Below are positions 49,548 through 57,806 of a DNA stretch of 64,000 nucleotides, one piece after another. Both the position numbers and the translations under genes were made by a program. Source of the stretch: Inquilinus sp042743185 (GTDB lineage Bacteria; Pseudomonadota; Alphaproteobacteria; DSM-16000; Inquilinaceae); contig NZ_JBHYMS010000005.1 of NCBI RefSeq assembly GCF_042743185.1, positions 1 to 64,000 of the forward strand, in the 5' to 3' direction. The notes beneath the pieces were generated by a model. The model had not been told where the DNA came from. It searched no databases and saw only the letters and a program-made list of their open reading frames with translations. Numbering within the stretch: position 1 is the first letter of the stretch; each line of letters opens with the position of its first letter.

Positions 49548-52505
49548 CTATCCGAAGAACCCCGTGCGGTGCACCACCGCGGCCGAGACCCGGCGCACCA
49601 GGCGGTAGAGCTGCCGCATTGGGCGGAAGATCCGCTCGTTCTCGAACTGGTAGTTCTGGCTCTCGTCCGAGCGGTAGGTCGCGGCCTCGCCGAAATCGGC
49701 CACCGCTATGGTGTCCTCGGTCAGCGGGAAGATCTCCTCCAGCGACTGCACCGCCGGCAGCACGTCGAGATGCAGGACGCGGGCGATCACCTGCTTCAGG
49801 GTGAGGTTGTGCCGGCTGGAGAATTCCGGGATCCGCATCGCCAGCAGGAAGATCTCCTGGATCAGCGCCAGCCGCACCGCGTGCAGCACGGCCAGCGCGT
49901 CGCGGCTGGCCGCGTCGACATGCGGCGCCTCGCCGGCGACGCCGTCCAGCCCGTCGCGCAGCAGGATGAAATCCTTGTGCAGGGCGCGGAAGACGCGGCT
50001 CTGCCGCTCGTACACCGGCATCGGCTCGAGATGGCCGGACAGCGCCACCATCCGGTCCGCCAGCTCGCGGTCGCCGGTGGCGGCGGCGCGGGTGATCCAG
50101 GAGCCGGGGTCGAGCGCGTCGATATAGGACCGCATCGCCGCCGGGTTGCTGGCCGAGGCGCCATAGGTGACGATGCCGATCAGCTGCCGGAACCGCGGCG
50201 AGGCGGCGTAGAGCTCGCGGAACCGCTCCGGGTCCTTGGCGATGGCAGCGCCGGCACCGCCGACGCTGTTGGCCAGGAGGCCGAGCTGCATCAGGATCGC
50301 GTTGTGCGGGATGGCGCGCAGCTGCGACGGCATGGCGTGGTCAAGCTCGCTCGGGTCCTCGTGCTGCCGCTTGGTGGCGCGGCTGCCGGAGGGGAACAGG
50401 AGGTTCGGGCCCAGCGCCTGCAGCAGCACGCCGTAGTCGCGGCTCTGCATCAGCCGGACCTGGAACTCCTTCACGGTGGTGAAGAACTCGCGGATATAGG
50501 AGGCCTCGTCGTAAAACGGGTCATCCCCCGTCTTGCCGTCATGGGTGTCGTCCACCTCGGCCAGGATATGCTCGAGGATCCGGGTGACCACGGCATAGGC
50601 CATGTCGGGATGGGCGAAGTACAGGTATCCGTCGCCGCCCTGGAAGCTGACCTCCTGTTTGAAGCCGACGCCCTGGCTGGCCATGAAGGCCCGGGTCGCC
50701 GGCGGGTCGACATAGGACAGCCGGTCGGCGATGCCGCCCGGATGGCAACCGCGGCCGATCGACTCGCCATGGGTGTCGAAGATCAGCAGCTGCACGTCCG
50801 GCAGCCCGGCCTTGGCGATCACCCGGGTCAGCCGGAGGCGCAGCCGCTCGATCGAGGCGCCGGCCGGGGTCTGGCCAAGATAGCGCCCGGCGTCGGAATA
50901 GCCGGTCTGGACGCAGACCCGGCCGCGCCGCCGCACATAGGCGCGGTAATGCGGGTTCTCCAGCAGCTGCTCGATGATCCGGCTGCCGTTCTCCAGCGCC
51001 TTCTCGGTCTCGAACAGCGGCGAGATGTCGACCATGCCGTCGACCCCGAACAGCCGGGCGTAGTAGAGGGCGGTCAGGCAGGTCAGCGCGCTCTCGCTCT
51101 CGGCGATCAGGAAGCGGATCGGCGCCGACCGGTCGTTGTACTTCAGCATCTGCGCCAGCAGCATGAACAGGCGCTTGACCGAGGTGCGCTCCGCCAGCAG
51201 CGAGCCGAAATTGACCGTCACCGGCTCGACCGCGTCGAGCAGCGCGTTCAGCCGGTCGAGATAGGATTGCCGGTAGCGCGGGTCGTTCGGGTCGGACACC
51301 ATGCCGACCGCCTTGCGGATGGCGTTGTGCACCTGGGTGGCGTTGATCCGCACATGGGTGTGGGCGGCGCCCAGCCCATGCGTCGCCAGCTCGGCCCGCA
51401 GCAGGCAGAAGCGGCGCGACAGGCCGGGGTCGTCGGTGCGCTCCAGCGCCCGGTCGACGATCGCGATCAGGCTGGCGGATTCGGTCAGGCGCAGCGCCTG
51501 GCCGGCATGGATGCGCTGGCTGATCACGCGGATCTGCTCGCGCCCGGCGGCGGAGCCGGGATCGGCCACGGCGAAGGCGGCGACCTCGTCCCGGATCTGG
51601 GCGATGGCCAGCGCCACCCGGCTCTCCAGCAGGTCCAGCGTCTCCAGCAGGTCGGCGGCGCCGCGCGGCACTTGCGGCCGGATCGCCCGCACCTCGGACA
51701 GGTAATGGTCGAGCTGCGCCGCCTGGACCAGCAGGCGCTTGTGCAGCGTGTCGGTCCAGCGGATGTCCGAGCGGCCATCCAGATCGTAGCCGACCCAGGA
51801 GGCCAGGGTGACCAGCCGCGGCGTCAGGCTGCGCCAGTCCTCGGGATAGGCGTCGCGGGTGACGTCCAGCAGGATGCCCCAGGCCCGGCCCAGCGCGGCG
51901 CGGGCATTGGCGATGGCGTCCAGCGACAGGGCGTGCTCGCGCGCCAGGCTCAGATCCTCGTCCGGCCGGTGCTCGACCGCGGCGGCGCGGGCCAGCAGGG
52001 CGGCCCCGGCCTCCTCGGTCAGGGGCGCGCCGTCGGCGCTGCGGCCGACCGCCAGCGCCGCCAGGTCGGCCATCAGGGCGCCGGACAGGTTGAAGGTCGG
52101 GTGTGCGGTGAAGACGGCGCCGAAGGCCTCGCTCTCGACCCGCTGGCGGAAGGCGGCGAAAGGCACGGCATTGCCCGCCTCGTCCTGCGCCAGCCGGTGG
52201 AACAGCGCGCGCAGCGTCGCGTCATTGGCCTCGGGCGCGGTCTCGCCGACATAGCGGCCCAGCCGGGCGGCGCGGTGGCTGAAGCCCTCGATCGTCAGAT
52301 GGCCGATCAGCGCCTCGATGTCGCGGTAGTCGAGCTTGCCGTCGGCCAGGCGTCGCGACAGCTCCAGCGCCAGGTGCTGGATCGGGTTGGCGAAGGGATC
52401 CTCGCGCTGGGACTTCTCGTAGCGCTTCAGCAGCTGCGTCAGCTCGCGGGCGAGGGGCATCGTCCGATCCTCCGGCCGAGGCGTGGCTTGGCGCGTATCC
52501 GGCAT
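49548..52505 (-). CDS. ppc: Phosphoenolpyruvate carboxylase, divergent
   Basis: The 985-residue enzyme would form oxaloacetate from PEP and bicarbonate (anaplerosis). Catalytic His135 lies in VFTAHPTFNL (usual TAHPTE). LRAIPHNAI and the SRATKR segment keep the C-terminal substrate-binding Arg residues. However, the usual FHGRGGSxGRG loop is replaced by FDTHGESIGRG, and the GYSDSxKDxG block by GYSDAGRYLG, so one catalytic Arg and the Lys differ. ATG 52505 has GGGAGG four bases upstream. This divergent form is likely a clade-specific PEPC; activity is probable but not certain. Confidence 0.8.
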   Translation of the reverse strand: MPDTRQATPRPEDRTMPLARELTQLLKRYEKSQREDPFANPIQHLALELSRRLADGKLDYRDIEALIGHLTIEGFSHRAARLGRYVGETAPEANDATLRALFHRLAQDEAGNAVPFAAFRQRVESEAFGAVFTAHPTFNLSGALMADLAALAVGRSADGAPLTEEAGAALLARAAAVEHRPDEDLSLAREHALSLDAIANARAALGRAWGILLDVTRDAYPEDWRSLTPRLVTLASWVGYDLDGRSDIRWTDTLHKRLLVQAAQLDHYLSEVRAIRPQVPRGAADLLETLDLLESRVALAIAQIRDEVAAFAVADPGSAAGREQIRVISQRIHAGQALRLTESASLIAIVDRALERTDDPGLSRRFCLLRAELATHGLGAAHTHVRINATQVHNAIRKAVGMVSDPNDPRYRQSYLDRLNALLDAVEPVTVNFGSLLAERTSVKRLFMLLAQMLKYNDRSAPIRFLIAESESALTCLTALYYARLFGVDGMVDISPLFETEKALENGSRIIEQLLENPHYRAYVRRRGRVCVQTGYSDAGRYLGQTPAGASIERLRLRLTRVIAKAGLPDVQLLIFDTHGESIGRGCHPGGIADRLSYVDPPATRAFMASQGVGFKQEVSFQGGDGYLYFAHPDMAYAVVTRILEHILAEVDDTHDGKTGDDPFYDEASYIREFFTTVKEFQVRLMQSRDYGVLLQALGPNLLFPSGSRATKRQHEDPSELDHAMPSQLRAIPHNAILMQLGLLANSVGGAGAAIAKDPERFRELYAASPRFRQLIGIVTYGASASNPAAMRSYIDALDPGSWITRAAATGDRELADRMVALSGHLEPMPVYERQSRVFRALHKDFILLRDGLDGVAGEAPHVDAASRDALAVLHAVRLALIQEIFLLAMRIPEFSSRHNLTLKQVIARVLHLDVLPAVQSLEEIFPLTEDTIAVADFGEAATYRSDESQNYQFENERIFRPMRQLYRLVRRVSAAVVHRTGFFG

Positions 52506-52574
52506 GGTGCCTCCCCGTGCGGCAGCCGCGATGCTGCAGGTGCGTGACGCATCCATGTTGCGCTGCGAAGGGGT

Positions 52575-52580
52575 TGTCAA
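52575..52580 (-). promoter_or_regulatory. Candidate -35 element for ppc
   Basis: A perfect TTGACA reads leftward at 52580-52575, 70 bp before the chosen ppc start. The matching -10 at 17-bp spacing is poor (CATGGA), so only the -35 is convincing. Confidence 0.35.
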
Positions 52581-52700
52581 TCGCTTTGGCGAAGGAAATC
52601 GGCCGATCGGCGACAGAAAACGAAAGCACCCGACTTGACGGCAGGTACGCCTTTCCAGAAAATTCCTTCGGATCCAATGCGTTGCGGCTGAATCCTGAAG

Positions 52701-52743
52701 CAGAAAAAGAAGTGGCCCCGGCGCGGGGGGAAGCGCCGGGGCC
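52701..52743 (-). terminator. Leftward Rho-independent terminator upstream of ppc
   Basis: GGCCCCGGCGC (52714-52724) pairs perfectly with GCGCCGGGGCC (52733-52743). Leftward, the stem is followed by ACTTCTTTTTCTG. It ends leftward transcripts entering from 52.75-52.95 kb, either from the membrane-protein gene at 52948 or a short RNA. Confidence 0.7.
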
Positions 52744-52896
52744 GTTCTTCGCCTGGGTCCGATCCGCTCGGAGGGGAGGGAGCGTCCGGCCCGGCTGACG
52801 GCTAATTCGATCCCATCGGAGGATCTTGGCGATGGCTGGGGGGACGAACCATCGCCGGCCGCAGTATGGATTTGGGGGCGAATTCGAAATTGTCAA
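52744..52896 (-). ncRNA. Possible short RNA ending at the terminator upstream of ppc
   Basis: Leftward TTGACA lies at 52896-52891, followed by 150 bp without a convincing gene and then a strong hairpin with a U-rich tail at 52743-52701. The -10 at normal spacing is weak. A tiny frame (16 codons) is present. This stretch is either a small RNA or the 3' trailer of the gene at 52948; the rest of the 442-bp gap at 52506-52947 shows nothing else. Confidence 0.25.
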
Positions 52897-52947
52897 GCAA
52901 CCGGGGGCGTCCGCCGGGGCCGCGACCGGCCGTCGCAGCGCATGGCT

Positions 52948-53346
52948 TCAATGCGCGTCTGCGTGACCTCGGCCATGGCCGCGGTCGATCAGGTCATAGC
53001 CCCGTTTCAGCGCCGCGCCGGCGCCGATGACGCTGATGACGAAGACGCCGAGCCCGACCCGGTACAGCTCGGGCGAGGTCGCCGCGACCAGCCCGACCAC
53101 GGCCAGGAGGCCGAGCAGGAAGGTCACCGCGAAGCAGGACTCCGGTTCGCTCGGCAGGAAGGCGCGGCTCGGCCGCTCCTCCCGGGCGTCGAAATGCTGC
53201 TTGACCAGCAGCATGACGATGCCGATGCAGGCGACGAACAGGGCGATGCCCAGCACATACAGGTCGTTGCTCTGCGCCCGGGCGGCGCTGATCAGCCCGA
53301 GCAGGGCGATGATGGCGGCCGCGGCGGCCGCGTTCAGGCGTCTCAT
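52948..53346 (-). CDS. Hypothetical four-helix membrane protein
   Basis: The 132-residue protein has predicted helices at about 5-22 (AAAAAAIIALLGLISAARA, which might be a signal peptide), 29-48 (LYVLGIALFVACIGIVMLLV), 75-95 (CFAVTFLLGLLAVVGLVAAT) and 100-118. The C-terminal tail is basic with a His-rich HGRGHADAH end. I do not recognise a family. ATG 53346 gives the natural hydrophobic start. It lies between ppc and phoX on the same strand; the strong phoX terminator just upstream makes it a separate transcript. Confidence 0.65.
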   Translation of the reverse strand: MRRLNAAAAAAIIALLGLISAARAQSNDLYVLGIALFVACIGIVMLLVKQHFDAREERPSRAFLPSEPESCFAVTFLLGLLAVVGLVAATSPELYRVGLGVFVISVIGAGAALKRGYDLIDRGHGRGHADAH

Positions 53347-53433
53347 GGTCCGTGTGGTCCGATCGTCTCGCGAAACCCGCGCCACTATCGATAGGGTCCC
53401 GCTTATCCGCAAGATGGAGCGCCGGCCGGCGAC

Positions 53434-53464
53434 AAAAAACCTCCCCGCCGGGGCGGGGAGGTTT
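53434..53464 (-). terminator. Rho-independent terminator of phoX
   Basis: Leftward, AAACCTCCCCGCC pairs perfectly with GGCGGGGAGGTTT around a 2-nt loop (stem 53437-53449 / 53452-53464) and ends in TTTTTTG. It lies about 55 bp after the phoX stop. Confidence 0.92.
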
Positions 53465-53519
53465 GAGCCTCTGCCTGGATTGCTTGGCTACACTCGTAAT
53501 GACGCTTCTTTTCAGCGAC

Positions 53520-55517
53520 TTACGCGCCGATCTTCCCGCCGCCCTGCTTGGTGATCACCACCACCGAGGGGCGCGGCGGCATGCCGTCCTGGAAGTCCGG
53601 CCAGCGGGTCGACGGGTCGGCGAAGGTGCTGGCGCGGCCGAATTCCGGCCACTCCTTGCCGCCTTCGCCCGGATGCTGCACCGCGACGAAGAAGGCGGTC
53701 ATGTCCGGGGTGATCTTCGGACCGCACATCTCGGCGCCGACCGGGACGCGGAAGAACAGCTTGCCGGTGCCGCGGGCCTCGCCCTCGGTCTCCAGCCCCC
53801 AGATGCCGTCGGCGCGGCCGCTGTATTTGTAGTTGTTGCCGTCGGTCGAGATCCACAGCCGGCCGTCGGCGTCGATCTCGCAATTATCGGGCGACCCGAA
53901 CCAGCCGTTCTTGGTGGTCGAGGGATGGAAGGTGGCGCCGACCTCGGCGACGCTGGGGTCGCCGCACTTCACCAGCAGGTCCCAGGTGCCGCCGGTGGCG
54001 GCGTGGTCGCCATCGGCCGGGGTGATCTCGACGATGTGGCCGAACTTGTTCTCCGGCCGCGGGTTGGCGGCGTCGACCTGCTCGGCCTTGCGCCGGTCGT
54101 TGTTGGTCAGCATGACGTAGACCTTGCCGTTCACCGGGTTCGGCTGCACGTCCTCCGGCCGGTCCATCTTGGTGGCGCCCAGGAGGTCGGCGGCGCGGCG
54201 GGTCTCGATCAGCACGTCGGCCTGGCTCTTGAAGCCATTGGCCTCGGTCAGCGGGCCCTGGCCGAACACCACCGGCATCCAGGCGACCTTGCCGTCGGCG
54301 TCGAATTTGGCGACGTACAGCGTGCCCTCGTCCAGCAGGTCCATGTTCGCCGCCCGGTTGTTCGGGTCGAACTTGCCGGCGGTGACGAACTTGTACAGGT
54401 AGTCGAAGCGCTGGTCGTCGCCGGCGTAGAAGACGACCCGGCCGTCCTTGGCGACGATGCTCTCGGCACCCTCGTGCTTGAAGCGGCCCAGCGCGGTGCG
54501 CTTCTTCGGCACCGAGTTCGGGTCGGTCGGGTCGATCTCGACCACCCAGCCGAAGCGGTTGGCCTCGTTCGGCTCCTTGACCAGGTCGAACCGGTCATGG
54601 TGCAGGCTCCAGGCGTATTCCGCCTCGCCCATGCCGTAGCGCTTGTAGTTGCGGGCCTCCGGATGGTCGTCCTTCAGCTCGCCGCCGAAATAGCCGTTGA
54701 AGTTCTCCTCGGCATGCACCGTGGTGCCCCAGGGGGTGGTGCCGCCGGCGCAGTTGTTGATCGTGCCGATCACCTTGGTTCCGGTCGGGTCGGCCTTGGT
54801 CTTGAGGCGGTCGTGGCCGGCCGCCGGGCCGGTCACCAGGAACTCGGTCGAGAGCGCGGAGATGCGGCGGTTGTAGGGGCTGTCCGCCACCACCGCCCAT
54901 TTGCCGTCGGCGCCGCGCTTGACCTCGATCACCGACTGGCCGTGCGCGGCCATCTCGATGTCGACCTGTTCCTTGGTCTGCTTCGACAGCTCGAACTCGC
55001 CCTTCTCGTCGGCGAGGCCGGGGAACATGATCGCGGCGTCGGTGTATTCGTGGTTCACCACCAGCAGGCCGTGGTCGCTCGAATTCGAGCCGAGCGGCAG
55101 GGGCACGTAGCCGATGTAGTCGTTGTTGTAGCCGAACTGCTTCTCCTGTGCGGCCGCCGTCTGCTTCTGCACGTCGAAGGCAGGGGCGCCCTTGGCCACC
55201 GGGTCGCCCCAGCGGATCAGGATGTCGGCATCGTATCCGGCCGCCACATGGTGCTTGGCGTCGACCCCGGCCTCCAGCTCGTCGAAGACGAAGCGGGAAG
55301 GGGCGGTCGCCTGCGCCGGGCGGCTGTTCGACAGGAACGCCGCCGGGCCCGCCACCGCGCTGATCGCCGAGACCGCCAGGGCGCCGCGCAGCATGCCGCG
55401 CCGACCGAAGCGGGCGTTGACGATATCGCCCATGGTCGGGTTGTCGGAGAGGTTGCTGCTGCGGTCGTCCTGCTGCTCGTAGCGCTGAACGCGCGACAGG
55501 CTGGAATCCTGGTCCAT
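53520..55517 (-). CDS. phoX: PhoX-type alkaline phosphatase (DUF839), Tat-exported
   Basis: The 665-residue calcium/iron-dependent phosphatase releases phosphate from organic esters in the periplasm. The Tat-type leader contains FGRRGMLRGALAVSAISAVA (residues 37-56) with cleavage near AQA. Recognised parts of the PhoX beta-propeller are GYNNDYIGYVPLPLGSNSSD, HGLLVVNHEY, GTINNCAGGTTPWGTTVHAE and FGSPDNCEIDADGRLWI-like segments that hold the metal-ligand Cys and Glu residues. A PHO-box-like sequence lies about 80 bp upstream. It is single-gene, with its own terminator. Confidence 0.93.
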   Translation of the reverse strand: MDQDSSLSRVQRYEQQDDRSSNLSDNPTMGDIVNARFGRRGMLRGALAVSAISAVAGPAAFLSNSRPAQATAPSRFVFDELEAGVDAKHHVAAGYDADILIRWGDPVAKGAPAFDVQKQTAAAQEKQFGYNNDYIGYVPLPLGSNSSDHGLLVVNHEYTDAAIMFPGLADEKGEFELSKQTKEQVDIEMAAHGQSVIEVKRGADGKWAVVADSPYNRRISALSTEFLVTGPAAGHDRLKTKADPTGTKVIGTINNCAGGTTPWGTTVHAEENFNGYFGGELKDDHPEARNYKRYGMGEAEYAWSLHHDRFDLVKEPNEANRFGWVVEIDPTDPNSVPKKRTALGRFKHEGAESIVAKDGRVVFYAGDDQRFDYLYKFVTAGKFDPNNRAANMDLLDEGTLYVAKFDADGKVAWMPVVFGQGPLTEANGFKSQADVLIETRRAADLLGATKMDRPEDVQPNPVNGKVYVMLTNNDRRKAEQVDAANPRPENKFGHIVEITPADGDHAATGGTWDLLVKCGDPSVAEVGATFHPSTTKNGWFGSPDNCEIDADGRLWISTDGNNYKYSGRADGIWGLETEGEARGTGKLFFRVPVGAEMCGPKITPDMTAFFVAVQHPGEGGKEWPEFGRASTFADPSTRWPDFQDGMPPRPSVVVITKQGGGKIGA

Positions 55518-55597
55518 CTCGGTCCCCTCTGGGCTGGCTGCCGTGGCGGCGGGCTTCGAATCCGGGGCGGACCTTACCGATCCGTAATGTTCGATTT

Positions 55598-55615
55598 GTT
55601 TCAGATCGATGACGG
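55598..55615 (-). promoter_or_regulatory. PHO-box-like site upstream of phoX
   Basis: Leftward CCGTCAT-CGAT-CTGAAAC resembles two 7-bp PhoB half-sites spaced 11 bp apart; 11 of 14 bases match CTGTCAT/CTGTCAC. It lies 81-98 bp before the phoX start. PhoB control is expected for this gene, but the second half-site is degraded. Confidence 0.4.
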
Positions 55616-55676
55616 TTCGATGAACCCGGGCGAGACGGGCCGGGACGATGCGAGGTGGTGGAATTCCGCGGCGGGA

Positions 55677-56069
55677 TCAGCGCTCCGGTGGTGCCAGCCC
55701 GGCCAGTGCGGCACTGATCGCGCCGGTGTCGTCCGCCAGCGGGCACAGCAGCGCCGGCCGGCCGCCGAGCCGGGCCTCGACCGGCCGGGCTTTGGCGACC
55801 ATCCGGGCGATCGCGGCCCCGGCCTCCGGCCCGCCCAGCGGCGTCCGGTCCAGCGGCTGGTCGCCCGGATTGCCGCCCAGCGCCTCCTTCACCGCGGTGC
55901 CGGCCCACAGCACCCGCACTGGGCCGGACAGCTCGATCATGACCAGATGCGGCAGCATCGGCATGATCTCGACCGGGCTCAGCGCATCGCGATGCGGCGG
56001 CCGCCCATCTCGGGCGCAGCCGTCCCACCAGCCCTGCAGCCGGTCGAAGAAGGCGGGGCGGCTGCTCAT
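55677..56069 (-). CDS. PAS-fold protein (PAS_5-like), short
   Basis: The 130-residue protein opens FFDRLQGWWDGCARDGRPPH, then LSPVEIMPMLPHLVMIELSG and VRVLWAGTAVKEALGGNPGD, the order seen in stand-alone alphaproteobacterial PAS_5 proteins (cf. 23562-24164). There is no output domain. It begins five bases before the stop of the threonine dehydratase-like gene on the same strand, so the two are probably one transcript. A role is not known. Confidence 0.7.
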   Translation of the reverse strand: MSSRPAFFDRLQGWWDGCARDGRPPHRDALSPVEIMPMLPHLVMIELSGPVRVLWAGTAVKEALGGNPGDQPLDRTPLGGPEAGAAIARMVAKARPVEARLGGRPALLCPLADDTGAISAALAGLAPPER

Positions 56070-56073
56070 GGGC

Positions 56074-57048
56074 TTACAGCGTCGCGAGGGCGTCGCGGAA
56101 GGTGGCGGCGTCGACGTTGCCGCCGGAGCAGACGATGACGACGGTGCGGATGTCGTCCGGAATCCGCCCTTCCAGCGTCGCCGCCAGGCCGACCGCGCCG
56201 CCCGGCTCGACCACCAGCTTCAGCGTGTCGAAGGCCACGCCCATGGCCCGCAGCACCGCGTCGTCCGGGGCGGCGACGCCGCCCGACAGCGTCTCGCGGG
56301 CGATCGAGAAGGTGATCTCGCCCGGGGTGGGGGACTGCAGCGCGTCGCAGATCGACCGCGCCGACGGATCGTTCTTCACGCGCTCGCCGGCCGCCAGCGA
56401 CCGCCGCATGTCGTCCAGCGCCTCCGGCTCGGCCGAATAGATCCGGGTGCCCGGCAGCCGCGCCTTCACCGCCACCGAGATGCCGGAGACCAGGCCGCCT
56501 CCGCTGCAGCTGACCAGCACCGCGTCCGGGCGCACGCCCAGCTCGGCGCATTGCTCGGCGATCTCCAGGCCGATCGTGCCCTGGCCAGCGATGATGCCGG
56601 GGTCGTCATAGGGCTTCACCAGCGTGGCGCCGGTCTCGGCCTGGATCTTCGCGGCAACCACCTCGCGGTCCTCGCCGAAGCGGTCATAGGCGACCACGGC
56701 GGCGCCGTAGGCTTCGGTGTTGCGCCGCTTGATCGCCGGGGCGTCGGCCGGCATCACGATCGTCGCCTTGATGCCGAACAGCCTGGCCGCCGCCGCCACG
56801 CCCTGGGCATGGTTGCCGCTGGAGAAGGCGACCACGCCGCGGGCCCGGTCGGCCTCCGGGATCATGGCGATCCGGTTGTAGGCGCCGCGGAACTTGAAGG
56901 ACCCGGTGCGCTGCAGCGGCTCGGCCTTGACCAGCACCTCGCGCCCGGCCCGGGCGTCGAGCAGCGGCGAGCGCAGCAGCGGCGTGCGAACGGCCTGGCC
57001 GCGCAGCCGCCCGGCGGCAGCCTCGATATCGGTGACAGAGACGATCAT
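56074..57048 (-). CDS. Threonine/serine dehydratase-like PLP enzyme
   Basis: The 324-residue fold-type II PLP enzyme deaminates threonine/serine or racemises serine/aspartate. The Schiff-base Lys is in GSFKFRGAYNR near residue 52; VAFSSGNHAQGVA binds substrate, and SCSGGGLVSGI (near 180) binds the PLP phosphate. It lacks the ACT-like regulatory domains of biosynthetic IlvA and resembles the TdcB/serine-racemase size class. An A+T-rich promoter-like stretch lies at 57070-57100. It is linked to the downstream PAS gene. Confidence 0.88.
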   Translation of the reverse strand: MIVSVTDIEAAAGRLRGQAVRTPLLRSPLLDARAGREVLVKAEPLQRTGSFKFRGAYNRIAMIPEADRARGVVAFSSGNHAQGVAAAARLFGIKATIVMPADAPAIKRRNTEAYGAAVVAYDRFGEDREVVAAKIQAETGATLVKPYDDPGIIAGQGTIGLEIAEQCAELGVRPDAVLVSCSGGGLVSGISVAVKARLPGTRIYSAEPEALDDMRRSLAAGERVKNDPSARSICDALQSPTPGEITFSIARETLSGGVAAPDDAVLRAMGVAFDTLKLVVEPGGAVGLAATLEGRIPDDIRTVVIVCSGGNVDAATFRDALATL

Positions 57049-57102
57049 CGTTCTTTCTCAGTCGGTTGTCGGCATAGTCCAAATTAAAATGTTAGGTTTC
57101 CC

Positions 57103-57180
57103 TGTCATTGCTGGGCTTGACCCGGCAATCCAGGAGATGTCGACGCTGTCTGGATGCCAGGGTCAAGCCCGGGCGTGACA
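57103..57180. repeat. Dispersed intergenic inverted repeat, family 2, copy 3
   Basis: TGTCATTGCTGGGCTTGACC opens and CAAGCCCGGGCGTGACA closes the unit, with ccggcaatccag and ctggatgccagg arms inside. The core gggcttgaccc/gggtcaagccc is shared with copies 1 and 2. It lies between the threonine dehydratase-like gene and the RES-domain toxin gene. Confidence 0.85.
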
Positions 57181-57287
57181 GGAGAGGGAATGGCAGGCAT
57201 TCCCTTGCTTGCTCAAGGGGTGCGGTCCAGTCGTGTCACCGGATGTCCCTGCCTGCGATCCAGGTTTTCTGAACGGCCTCCGACTGG

Positions 57288-57806
57288 CTATTTCCAGGAA
57301 AGCTGGTTTCTGGGAAGACGGCCGGTCGGATCGAACGCGATGACGCGGATCGGCAGGTCGGGGCCCCAGCGCCACAGGATCAGGTTGCAGCTGGCCGCGG
57401 TCGCATTGGGAACGAAGCTCGGCGCCAACATGCCGACGAAGCCATCCGCCTCGAGCCGTTCCGCGACCAGCCAGGACGGCGCGTCCTCGCCATCGCGCAA
57501 ATGGCGCAACCATGCGCAACCCAGTTCCACCAGCGTGACGCCATGGCGATCGCGCCCGGCGCTGTCTCTCAGATCCGCGATGGGTTCGCAGTCGACATCA
57601 TACTCGCACATCGTCAGCGGCAGCAGCCGCTGGGTCAGGCCCTGGGTGCACTCCCCGACCGAGGTCATGACGTCGAGCGACAGATAGAGCGTCGGCCTGC
57701 CCTTTCGGTTGAACCGGCCTCCGGTCTTCGCGGCTCCCCCGCCTGAAAGCGGCGAGAAGGACCATGCCGGGTCATGACCGCGATAGCAGCGGCCGATAAA
57801 CCTCAA
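57288..57806 (-). CDS. RES-domain toxin (NAD+-targeting family)
   Basis: The 172-residue RES protein belongs to toxins that degrade NAD+ or ADP-ribosylate targets. The family pattern is GRCYRGHDPAW (Arg), AKTGGRFNRKGRPTLYLSLD (G-G-R-x-N-x-x-G and Tyr) and SVGECTQG (Glu). Translation appears to start at TTG 57806, whose last two bases and following A are the TGA-overlap with the antitoxin stop (TTGA); GGGGGA lies upstream. No ATG gives the full domain. Toxin follows antitoxin, as usual in RES-Xre modules. Confidence 0.82.
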   Translation of the reverse strand: MRFIGRCYRGHDPAWSFSPLSGGGAAKTGGRFNRKGRPTLYLSLDVMTSVGECTQGLTQRLLPLTMCEYDVDCEPIADLRDSAGRDRHGVTLVELGCAWLRHLRDGEDAPSWLVAERLEADGFVGMLAPSFVPNATAASCNLILWRWGPDLPIRVIAFDPTGRLPRNQLSWK

